Below, in pieces: positions 53,397-63,530 of a DNA stretch of 64,000 nucleotides. Source of the stretch: Fagopyrum homotropicum (lineage: Eukaryota; Streptophyta; Magnoliopsida; Caryophyllales; Polygonaceae); assembly GCA_033239125.1 (NCBI GenBank), contig BSWB01000001.1, positions 142,243,981-142,307,980 of the forward strand, given 5' to 3'. The translations under genes were made by a program, and so were the position numbers. Each line of letters opens with the position of its first letter. Within the stretch, counting starts at the first letter, position 1. Under the pieces are notes generated by a model. It was not told where the DNA came from. It searched no databases and saw only the letters and a program-made list of their open reading frames with translations.

Positions 53397-53873
53397 AAGG
53401 GATCGGAAACTGGTAGGCTACGGAAATAGACGGAATAAAAATTCCGGATATTACACTTCTCTTGTACCTTTTACTTCTCCTCCACAATTTATCTCTCACG
53501 CTATATATGTAGATAATACCTCATCCTTTTTGTGACAGTTTTTGTCTTCCAATATTGATCATATTTCTTCATCTTTTTCAGGGTTGTGATAATTTGAAGA
53601 TCGGATTTTTCAAAGTTGTTTCGTCTAAATTTTCGGGTTATCCCTACACTTTCAATCATCACACTCATTCTGGTATTGTTTATTCATTCCTTAATTTGTT
53701 TTCAATTACTGTTATTTCAACAACTTTGGTTTTTACTATTCCCTTTTTATGAAAGTCTTTCGCCTTCCGCCTTTCTTCTCACTTTCCTACTCATAGACAG
53801 ATCTTCCGAGATCCGTCTTTAAAGATCCATCAATATTTACGTATACCCGCACAAGGTGCGTGATATGAACTAG

Positions 53874-55929
53874 TAAATAATTAAAATAGATTAGTGGTTA
53901 AATTAGACTCTTATTTAGTCTTAATCAATAACTTGTATTGTCACAACTTACTCCCAAGTCCAAACCCTTGACATTGCTTGAATGATGACAACCAAGTTGC
54001 TCAATTTACGATGGCATGTGAGCTTGTAAAATTAGCATCATAATAAAAGCTTTCAATTTTGATAAGTAAGCATATATAAATGTCATAAATGATTTATGTA
54101 TGAATAATAAAAAAAAATTGGAAACGTTATTTATTAGATCCAGAAATTGGCTCCACTTGTGAGATCAAATTGTCAATGATTAATGCCGTTGACAACACGA
54201 CAATGTATCAACTGCTGCCTAACACTTCCATTTTTTTCTAAAGATTTATTGGTTGGTATAAACTATACTCAATTTGTCTTATCTTGAGATGTATAAATTT
54301 CGAAGAATTTGATTATCTTTGAATAAATAAAAAGAAATTCCACTTGTATGTTGTTGTTGAGGCTGTTTTTCTATCATTCTTGTAATCATAAAGATATGAT
54401 AAAATCTTACAATTGGTCCATTATCTTAAATATTTATCCCAAAGATTAATATCCCGATCGGTATGATCGATTAATGTACAATTATTCTTGTCAAACATGA
54501 TTTGACATCATGCATACCTTTATTAAAACCTAAATAATATGCAATACTTTCAATAACCACCTAGAACCATCGAGATCATACCTATAATTCCAAACCAGAC
54601 ATATTAACGCGTACTTTAATATGAAAAATCATTCCCGAGATTTCGAGAATACTTACGTAGCGTCAAAAGACGAAAGCCGATGACGGTTGTCAAACTTTGA
54701 CTCGTTAGACATTTATCGGGGTCGTTTCCGAACCTAAAACCAAAACTAAGCAAATTTAGCTACATTATTTTTCTTACTATTCTTTTTTCTCATACGGTTG
54801 ATGGTAATGTTATACCGGTTCCAATCATTTCCCCTCTTTAATTATTGATCGTATCACTCGGTCTGTTTCTGGTCGATTTATTTCAGAATTGTTGTGGTCA
54901 TAAGCTTAAATGCGCGCGTTAGCATCTATATACTATATTAAAGTCAAAGCCTTTACTTCAATATGGTTCATCCTAACCAAAAATATGCCACATGTCATTT
55001 TCTTAGAAATTTAGTTTTTTTTAAATAATATCTATACTTACCATATTTTAATTATCTTATTATAGAACTTGCATGTATCTACTTACCAAACATATATATG
55101 TATATATACTAAATATATTTATTTTATAGTATATTAAATTTATTTAATTTATAATTAAATAAATAATATTATGTAATTACTTATAACACTTATTGTTGAA
55201 TACATTTTTATATTAAATTTTTTTATATATATTTATATACTAACATTAAAGCAAAAACCCTTAACCCCACGTGTTCCTTTTATCGTGCATTTCGTCACGG
55301 GTCGTTTTATTATTTATTTTTTATTTTAGACCTTTTTTTTTATTAAGAATATCTAAACTAACTATCTTTTTAAAAGTATATTTTTGTTTCTATAATCTTT
55401 TATTTTTTTATAGGTGAAGATTTTAATTACACTAACAAAGTTATTCGTGTATATATAGAACAACAGTTAGTCATTTTTTCATATAACAAAAATCACAAAT
55501 TCAACTTAAATATATATAAAGTTATGAATTCGTTTATTATGAAAGTTGGACAATACCGTCTCCACGTTGCTTAGTGAATAAGATAGTCCATGACAATCTT
55601 CAGTTATCTACGCTCCTACTACACTAGTTAGGTTTGTCTTAACTTCGATTCTTGTCCAAAAACTAAATTCAAATCAATAGAAATATGAGTATCGTACAAA
55701 GTAGGAACAATAAAATGAGTGGACGTAGAATCGAAAACCCTATAGAGAACATGTGAGTAGCGGCATTCATCGGACCGACTCTAAGTTTCCTTTGGTTTGG
55801 GGCAGCCATGCATGTATGACTGTATGAGTAGGTGGCTACTGCCATTATCGCGCCGTATCGAATGAGAATTCGAATTCAATTTTATTTTTTTTTATAAAAG
55901 AAAGCTATAATAACACGAAATTCAATATC
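53874..55929. other. AT-rich intergenic with possible extra Helitron 5' ends
   Basis: No ORF with a domain. TCTATATACTATATTAAAG after an A at 54925, and a related TTATATACTAACATTAAAG near 55233, resemble Helitron 5' starts, but no matching hairpin plus CTRR end was found. Otherwise nothing stands out. Confidence 0.4.
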
Positions 55930-56760
55930 ATCAGAAAAATTGGTGTTGGAGTCGAGATTCTCAGATGGATCAATCGGTCAACAACACAATTGATTTTTCT
56001 GAAAATATGTCTGATCTGAACTTCGTCAAACGAAACAAAGATCTAGTATGGAGTCAGATAAAATCATCTTGACCTCCACATACAACTTTACAAACCTTTG
56101 AGTGTTTAAATAATACACAAATGATCACCCTCAATTTTGATCTTTTTGATTTTCAATCTGATAGCTTGTTGTAAGTCTGATCTAAGAGCAAAAGCTTCAG
56201 CTTTTATTACTGAGTTGAAGTTATTTTTTTAGCACCAAGAGTAACAACCTCTTCATTGTGATTCTGAATCACAAAACCAATGATGTTACTCCCGAATTGA
56301 GTTTTATCCATCAAATGTTAAGTTTATGGAAACCAAGTTTTGGTTTATTCTACTGAATATCGGTTTATTTTCCTTATGGTAGAGTTATTCCATTGGGTTC
56401 ATTATTAAAAATGAGTTTTTTTCCCGAAGAATCAAAAACTCCAACAAATAGTTGCAAGACATGCAAATTTGTTAAGTCCAATCTTTTTTTTTTTTTATTT
56501 CTTGTAGGAGAGCGATCATGATCTATTTATTTTGGCAATGATATGTAACTGAAGGGACAATTAATAAGTAGGTGGAGCATGTCTTCAAGATGATGGTTAC
56601 ACAATTCGCAATGTCTTGTTATGACAATTCTTATTTCGTCTACTTTTAGTTTTGTTGGAATTTCGTTTTTTTGAAATTTTTCAAAGGAAAATTTTAATAT
56701 TAGGTTGAGTATCAAAATTCTAGATCCAATCACAAGCATTGTTTGGGAACCAACTCAAAT
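55930..56760 (-). pseudogene. LINE ORF2 remnant: zf-RVT and RNase H-like domain
   Basis: On the minus strand the zinc-binding motif is CELCNHHLEDMLHLLINCPF (about 56560-56625). An RNase H-like domain in shifting frames follows, with VIKAEAFALRSDLQQA near 56180-56230. Its end, EVQIRHIFR and INCVVDRLIHL, lies near 55955-56010. Frames change several times and stops are frequent. It is unrelated in position and strand to the remnant at 439-1398. Confidence 0.7.
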
Positions 56761-57992
56761 CCTTCTCAAGCATCACCGAAGCTAATTTTGTTGTGAATCA
56801 ACCGCTTTTACTACACCTCCAATATAATTTATCTTGAATTTTATTTTTTGATATAATTGTTTCTTTAATTTTTCTCTAATCTCCGGGTTGATGATACCTT
56901 GTAACTCCGTAACCAATTTTGGTGACATTTCAATCTTTTGAGTTAGTGACTAACATTGATACAATTTGATTGGTGTTCTGAACCAATTTAATAAGTGGCG
57001 TCGATTAGACCCAATTATCATACCTGGAGTCGATGATTTTACCATTTTCAACTTGACATTTACAATTAAGTAGGAAGTCGATCCTTTATTTTTTTTAAAA
57101 TATAGATTCCAGCTTAATGAAAAAGACATGAATATATGTATGTGTTTATAGCTAGTGTTGAGTGTCACCAACAAAAGAAGCTGAACGTATCTTTAATTAT
57201 AGATGGACGTGGAGGTAAGGCTCAACTCTACTCATCGTCACCACTACGTGTATCATTAAAAGAAAGACAACAAATTGTTCAACTGTGGGGCTTATTGAAA
57301 TTAAGGAAAAGCATGATGACAAATGCTGAAAAAAAAATAAAACACGAACCTTCAAATTCTTTGGATCGACCCTCACACTATATATAGGATCCTATCTAAT
57401 TTAGGGTCGAATCGATGTCAGCCTGAACTTATATAGATTGCCGACAAATATTTTTAAAAAAAAACTAAAAATTAGAAGTTGAAAAGCTAATCGTGAGTGA
57501 AGAAGCGGGCGTGAATTTATGATCGACTCCTGACGGCTCTGTTTCAATCCAAATCTAAGGTGCCCATAGTTGTTACTCAGGTTTTCTCCCTGTGTACTTC
57601 CTTCGAAGATAAAACGATTATGTTCGGTGCCTTCTGCTGGTTGGATCGTCCTACTTTCCCTTGAAGACTTTTTGCCTTTCGGTTTCATTTTGATGTATTT
57701 TTGTGTTTTTATTTTCTCCTTTATTTGTGATCCTTTGTGACGGTTTAGACCGTTTGCCGATTTTTTCGGCCTTTCGACCCATTGGACGGCGCGCCGTCTA
57801 ATGGTTTCGAACCGCTTTCCATTTTCAAAAAAAAAAGGTGAGTGAAGAACGTAAGAGAAGGAAAATTTTAGAGAAGAACTGATTTGAAGTTTTGATATTG
57901 TAATTAAGGAAACTAGATATATAGTGCATGTGAAATTGACGCTTTTTTATTTTTTATATTTTTATCATAAAGATTATGTAAATAGCATCTTT
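56761..57992. other. intergenic; possible LINE/SINE 3' end with poly(A)
   Basis: 57480-57838 (plus strand) reads as a non-autonomous or 3'-UTR-like unit ending in a run of ten A (57829-57838). It contains the short palindrome GACGGCGCGCCGTC (57784-57797). No ORF of note on the plus strand. The rest shows nothing recognisable. Confidence 0.35.
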
Positions 57993-58146
57993 TATAACAC
58001 TTCAAATTCTCATAACTCGGACGCTACGGGTTAAGTTCTCACAATGTGTCATGACCTTAGCTTGACAACAATTCCACTTGATCTTATAACAAAACACAAA
58101 TAAAAGTAAAACCGAAATAGATATAATGCACTAATGTCATGATCCG
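57993..58146 (+). repeat. second TGTAACACC-family LTR, left part
   Basis: From TATAACACTTCAAATT it follows the start of the solo LTR at 50528 (shared GACCTTAG-TTGACAACAA) at clear divergence. It is interrupted by Copia 2 after ATCCG (58142-58146). The LTR resumes at 63531 and runs off the window. Confidence 0.75.
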
Positions 58147-59229
58147 TGATAACTTCACATTGATAATTAATGTTTTATTTTTGTGATGGAAGACTTAAAC
58201 TTAAAATACGGTTTTATTTAAACTAACAAATATCGATTATATTTATGCATGTGAATATTGTGTCTTGATTTGTTATATGTGTGCAAAATATAAAGAGAGA
58301 ACAAGAAGATCTCGGAGAAGATCTTTGTGAAGATATCTCAAACGGCCACAACAAACAAATAAGAAGATCTTGTTGGAGAAGATAGACGTTTGAAGAGAAG
58401 ATCTTGGTAAAGATCTCTTTGAAGAAGTACTCAAAACGGCTAACAAGGGAAAAGAAGATTTCAAGAAGATAATCTTATCTCAAAGATATCAAACGGCTAT
58501 CAAGAGTTTGTTGAGAAGAATTTGTGGAGCATGAATATTACAGCGGCTAATAAAGCAACGACTAAGAAGAAGATGCTTCCACAGAAGATATAAAAAAAAC
58601 CATCGATGAAAGTAGAAGACACCGAGCTTCCAAGTGAACATTCAAGTCTTCTTCATCGATCCAAAAGTTTGTCTTCCTCTTCAAGCGTACTTAGGTTTAT
58701 TTGTTAAAGTGAGATAAACACAAGAGCTACATTGACATATCATTTTATTATTATACTCGAGTGTGTTACTCTACGAAGTAACTAGGCTATTATTGCTAGA
58801 TAGGAGTTGACTAGATCGTGGCATTGAGGTTACATTGAGAGAAGAAGATAAGTTCTTCTAGGTTGTATCTAGGACTCAAATGAAGCAAATAATAGATAGT
58901 TAGAATCCTAGGGTCGGAAATCCTAGACGGGGAGAGGTTGTTAGGGCCGAACTTCATAAACATATCGTGTGTCGATATTTTAATTTCCGCACCTTATATC
59001 GCTTATATTGTGACTAACAACTTTATGCAGGTTTCGACTTCAAGGTATTGAGATTCACTTCATAGCCTTGAGAAACAGTGTTGTCACAAAGCACAGAGTT
59101 CGACTTCAAGGCCTTGAGATTCATTCCAAAGCCTTGATATCCGATATTGCGAAAAGTTCTCATACTCTATTCAACCCCCTCCCCCTCTAGAGTATTTATA
59201 TCCTTATTAATCTCCTACTCGGTTCTTCA
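58147..59229 (+). repeat. Copia 2 left LTR
   Basis: TGATAACTTC...GGTTCTTCA. AGATCT-rich tract 58300-58560, TATA box TATAAAA near 58589, and palindrome pairs at 59041/59061 and 59107/59127 (20 bp apart; the third site is the perfect CAAGGCCTTG). Confidence 0.9.
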
Positions 59230-59304
59230 ATCTGAAATCAAAAGAAAAGACTCTCAGTCGAGTACTACATAGTACGGCAATCTGAAATGCAAAAAATGTA
59301 AGAA
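59230..59304 (+). repeat. duplicated target flank inside Copia 2
   Basis: ATCTGAAATCAAAAGAAAAG onward matches the DNA after the right LTR (63526-63600), through to AAGAA. The join to pol sequence occurs in a short shared GAAAT/GAA stretch. Confidence 0.88.
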
Positions 59305-60199
59305 ATTTTCAGATAATATGTGTTGAGAATTCAAAATGAGCTTAATGGGAGAGTTAAACTTCTTTCTTGGTTTACAAGTTACTCAAGCTAAAAAGAAATC
59401 TTTCTAAATCAAAACAAGTATACCAATGATTTTCTCAAGAAAAATAAAATGGATCAATCCAAGGTAGCAAAGAATCCAATGAGTTCTACTCTTTCTTTAG
59501 ATCAAGACAAGAATGGTAAGAGTATCGTACAAAAGGAGTATTGAGGTATGATTGGTTCCTTATTGTATTTAATCGCTAGTCGACCTGACATTATGTTTAG
59601 TGTGTTAGATTCCAAGCTGATCCCAAAGAGTCACATTTGATAGCTATGAAAAGGATTTTTCGATATCTAAATGACACTAAGAATATAGGGCTTTGATATC
59701 CACGTCAAAACTCGTTTCACCTCGTTGGCTATTCAGATGCAGACTTTGCAGGCGATAATGTCAATATACAGAGCACTTATGTATGTTGCCAATTCCTAGG
59801 GTCATCCCTAATAATTTGGCACTCCAAGAAGTAAAATTATGTCGCCCTATCCACAGTTGAGGCCGAATACATAGCTGATGGAGCGTGTTGTTCACAAATT
59901 CTATGGATAGCTCAACAACTTCATGACCTTGGTTTTGATCTCAAAGGTATACCTATTCAATGTGATAATACTAGTGCTATTTATATAACCAAAAATCGTG
60001 TGCAGCATTCAAGAACAAAGCATATCGGCGTAAGACATCACTTCATACGTGATCATGTTGAAAAAGGTGACATATCGATATCTTTTATCTCGACTAACTT
60101 GCAACTTACAAATATATATTCATTAAGCCTCTGCATGAAGATCGATTCAATTTTATTAGATTGGAGATTGATATGTTGAACAAGGAAACATTATCTTAA
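59303..60199 (+). pseudogene. Copia 2 pol remnant: RT C-terminus and RNase H
   Basis: Aligns with Copia 1 from about 12409 to 13315: GELNFFLGLQV, MDQSKVAKNPMSSTLSLD, GMIGSLLYL, RPDIMFSV, the RNase H stretch SDADFAGD and TKHIGVRHHFIRDHV, then a stop at 60199. Several stops and small deletions break the frame. All domains upstream, including protease, integrase and the RT catalytic box, are absent. Confidence 0.85.
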
Positions 60200-60247
60200 G
60201 GAAATAAATTGTTTTATTTTCTCCTTATAATGTAGTCTATTTTTCCA

Positions 60248-60300
60248 TTTCAAGGCATTGAAATGCAATTCAAGGTCTTGACACGGATTCTAAAGTCGAA
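60248..60300 (+). repeat. palindrome array downstream of Copia 2 pol
   Basis: CAAGGCATTG 60251, CAAGGTCTTG 60271 and a degenerate third site near 60290, about 20 bp apart. The position matches the array after pol in Copia 1 (13365-13418). Confidence 0.78.
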
Positions 60301-60669
60301 AGTGAAACCTTGGATCGAATTTTAAATTTTCATCTTTTTAGATGATTGATCACTAAATCATTTAAAAGAAGAACTTTTAATATGATTTCAAAAGATTAGC
60401 TCACCAAGATTTTGATTTTAAAATTCAAATCTTATTTTGAAAATTGGTTAGGATTTAAGTGGTAAGATTCTCAATTCAAACTGGTCATCAAATTTTGATC
60501 TTTTCAATGTCTTGATTTGATTTACCTTTATTTGATTTGACATCTTCTTTACGAAAAAACGTCTTTTCCATCCAAACTTTACTCACTTCTCTCTCTTTAC
60601 TCCAAAACCCTCAGACCCACTCTCGATTTTCTCTCTCGGTTTTTAATTTCTCTCCACAAACTCTCTTCA

Positions 60670-62090
60670 ATGGCTCCCAAAAGGATCTCTAACCACATTG
60701 CCTCTTCATCTACCGGTAAGAAAGCAAAGACGTCTTTATCAGCACCAACAGACGTAGTTATTCACATATCATCTGATTCTACAATTCCCTCCCCTCCGGT
60801 AACAAATGTTGAGATATCCGCTCAAACAGGGATGCCTACGAACTAGTTCAAAAACTTCAAAGCTACTGGAACGTGGCTTGATGGGTTTCACACTAGACAA
60901 CTGTGCATGTGTGAAACTATGGATTTGGATTTCTTGAAAGCTCTGCAACTGCCATGCATCATAACGCTCCAAGGTTGTTTGATTTGGAAGATGCTAAATC
61001 AAGGAGAGATGACATACACGAGGCTGACTTGGCTTTTCTATGTTAAACTTATGGCAAGAAGAGATAAGAGAACCCTAACCCTAGAATCAATTGCGAAAGG
61101 TAAGCCGATTACTCTTACCCCATCTATCATCGCACAAATTTTAGGACTTACTACCTCACCTCTTACAACCATCCCTCTCGAACTAAGAGTTTTCGGTTAG
61201 CCAAGGAGATATTTTTTAGCCCCTCCTCCAAATCTCGCCAACTCACACACACACATCTCTAACCCTAGAGGCCAAGATCGTGTTTACCCTGTTGGTTAGG
61301 TGTGTAAACCCTAGGATGAATTCCAGGGAAATGTTGACTGATCAAACTCTGGAGTTGATTTATTCGGTAGTAAGTGGGCTTGATGTTGATTTGCCCAACC
61401 TTATCCTCAACCATATGCTTCACAGAATCACCTCTACCCGAGACATCCCACTGCCATGCGCAAATTTCCTTCCCAAAATATTTTCCTATTTCTCTATTGA
61501 CACCTCGAATGAGGACCAACAAGTGTCAACAGGGAAAATCGATGAAAGCTGCTTTGAATGTCTAGGAGTGGAGAAAACATTGGATAGTGAATGAAAGCTT
61601 AAGGAGAAGGCCGTGACTTCATCATCTTCAACTCATGAGTTGCCAGAGAAGAGGTTGGACGATTTGGAATTCGGTCTGGACAAGCTCAAAAGAGAAATGG
61701 TCGATTTTAGATCCGACATGTCCGATAAGCGGGATGCAACCCATGAGTTGTTATCCATTGCTCATGCCAAGGTAAACCAAATGTTCTATTTGAATGCCCT
61801 TACCTTCACTACAACAGGGAGTATTATGCCGTTAACTAAGGATACGGATGAGCATACACGGGAGAAGACGTCAAGTGTTTGCTAAATTGCTACATAAGTG
61901 TAATCAAGAGCCTACTATCCTCACCCTTGAGGAATATGGAGTCATAAAAAAGTATGGTGATGAGTAGAAACAATGTCGTTTAGATGAGATGTTGAAGAAC
62001 AAGACCATGGTTGATGCACATTCAAGATGGAAGAAAAAATGTCACGATGATGTTCGGGGAAAGAGGAACAGGAAGTGGTACCACGAATAG
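60670..62090 (+). pseudogene. Copia 2 extra ORF, homologous to that of Copia 1
   Basis: Starts MAPKRISNHIASSS at 60670. Breaks: stop near 60844, frameshift near 61198, stop near 61592, frameshift near 61875, and the likely original stop at 62088-62090. It shares with Copia 1 TWLDGFHTRQLCMC, DFLKALQLPCI, FYVKLMARRDKRTLTLES, KGKPITLT and LTHTHLTLEAKIVFT, then KVNQMFYLNAL. The N-terminus is Ser/Lys-rich and the C-terminus basic (RGKRNRKWYHE). Function unknown. Its presence in both Copia elements shows it is a standing part of this lineage. Confidence 0.75.
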
Positions 62091-62092
62091 AT

Positions 62093-62147
62093 ATCAAAGT
62101 CTTGAAATCGATGTCAAGGCCTTGAAACTGAATGTCAAAGTCTTGAC
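62093..62147 (+). repeat. palindrome array after Copia 2 extra ORF
   Basis: CAAAGTCTTG 62095, perfect CAAGGCCTTG 62115-62124 and CAAAGTCTTG 62136, spaced 20 and 21 bp. A further TTCAAGGCC lies near 62193. Confidence 0.88.
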
Positions 62148-62416
62148 ATGCATTTAAAATTTTCCCTTGTTTTCATTTTCAAGGCCTTTAAATTTATTTG
62201 TGGGTTACTTTTTAAAAGTTGTTTTCGTATTTTGTTAAAATCCTGGGCCTCTAATAATTTTAACTCTCGTACTTTATTTCTCCCTTGTTGAAAGACAAAT
62301 GGAGAGAAAAATATGGATTCGACATTTTTACATTCTGCATTTCTCGAATATTAGTTATGGATTTATATATTCTAAACATTATTTAATGCAGGTACAATAT
62401 TTGTTTTTGTCTTCTA

Positions 62417-62429
62417 TCAAGGGGAAAAT
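62417..62429 (+). other. Copia 2 polypurine tract
   Basis: CAAGGGGAAAAT directly abuts the right LTR start (TGATAAC). Confidence 0.7.
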
Positions 62430-63525
62430 TGATAACTTTATCTTGATAATTAATGTTTTATTTTTGTGATGGAAGACTTAAATATAAAATACGGTTTTAT
62501 ATAAACTAACAAATATCGATTATATATATGCATGTGGATATTGTGTCTTGGTTTGCTAAATGTGTGCAGAATATAAAGAGAGAACAAGAAGATCTCGAAG
62601 GAGAAGATCTCGGAGAAGATCTTTGTGAAGATATCTCAAACGGACACAATAAACAAACAAGAAGATTTTGTTGGAGAAGATAGACGTTTGAAGAGAATAT
62701 CTCGGTAAAGATCTCTTTGAAGAAGTACTCAAAACGGCTAACAAGGAAAGAGACGATTTCGAGAAGAAGATCTTATCTCAAAGATATCAAACGGCTATCA
62801 AGAGTTGTTGAGAAGAATTTGTGGAGCATGACTGTTACAATGGCTACGAAAGCAACGGTTAAGAAGAAGTTGCTTTCACAGAAGATATAAAAGAAACCAT
62901 CGATGAAAGTAGAAGACACATAGCTGGCAAGTGAACATTCAAGTCTTCTTTATTGATCCAAAAGTTTATCTTCCTCTTCAAGCGTACTTAGGTTTATTGG
63001 ATAGAGTGAGATAAACACAAGAGCTACATTTGCATATCATTTTAGGATTATACTCGAGTGTATTACATTACGAAGTAACTAGGCTATTATTGCTAGATAG
63101 GAGTTGACTAGATCGTAGCATTGAGGCTACATTGAGAGAAGAAGGGAAATTCTTCTAGGTTGTATGTAGGACTCAAACGAAGCAGATCATAGATAGTTAG
63201 AATCCTAGGCTCGGAAACCCTAGGCGGAGAGTAGGTTGTTAGAGCCAAACTTTGTAAACATATCGTGTGTCGATCTTTTAATTTCTGCACCTTATATCGC
63301 TTATATTGTGACTAACAAATTTTTGTAGGTTTCGACTTCAAGGCCTTGAGATTCACTTCAAAGCCTTGAGAAGTAGTTTTGTCACAAAGCACAGAGTTCG
63401 ACTTCAAGGCCTTGAGATTCATTCCAAAGTCTTGATATCCGATATTGTGAAAAGTTCCCATACTCTATTTACCACCCCCTTTGTAGAGTATTTCTATCCT
63501 TATTAATCCCCTACTTGGTTCTTCA
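62430..63525 (+). repeat. Copia 2 right LTR
   Basis: Aligns with the left LTR over its full length with moderate divergence. TATA box near 62886; palindrome pairs at 63339/63359 and 63405/63425 (both 20 bp apart; first members are perfect CAAGGCCTTG). Followed by ATCCG. Confidence 0.9.
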
Positions 63526-63530
63526 ATCCG

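Larger units (their letters stand above)
50528..53455 (+). mobile_element. solo LTR of the TGTAACACC family (2928 bp)
   Basis: Starts TGTAACACCCC and ends GGATATTACA, flanked by CTTCT (50523-50527, 53456-53460). No internal retrotransposon domain is present, so it is a solo LTR of a large Gypsy-type family (inferred from the terminal sequence). It carries three short tandem arrays near its 3' half. A second copy of the family starts at 57993. Confidence 0.85.
50015..53873 (+). mobile_element. non-autonomous Helitron, interrupted by a solo LTR
   Basis: The 5' end TCTATATATACT follows an A. The 3' end is CTAG (53870-53873) followed by T. A hairpin CGCAC-AAG-GTGCG (53848-53860) ends nine bases before it. 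A-to-T insertion without duplication, the TC start and the hairpin plus CTRR end are the Helitron hallmarks. Without the 2.9-kb LTR it is about 0.93 kb, with no Rep/helicase ORF. The 5' end is present twice (50015, 50251), so the true start may be either. Confidence 0.8.
58147..63525 (+). mobile_element. Copia element 2, rearranged and 5'-deleted
   Basis: Left LTR 58147-59229 (1083 bp) and right LTR 62430-63525 (1096 bp), with outer duplication ATCCG (58142-58146, 63526-63530). After the left LTR comes not a PBS but ATCTG plus 70 bp of the same target DNA found after the right LTR, then the 3' part of pol. The left LTR is thus a solo LTR followed by flank, joined to a truncated second copy. 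LTR structure, TATA position and the extra ORF relate it to Copia 1. Confidence 0.88.

Noticed and set aside
54925..55260. Two Helitron-like 5' starts
   Set aside because: No hairpin plus CTRR end could be paired with them; kept only as a note.
57401..57688. 95-codon minus-strand ORF near 57.5 kb
   Set aside because: The plus strand here ends in a poly(A) run and looks like a retroelement 3' region; the ORF has no domain.
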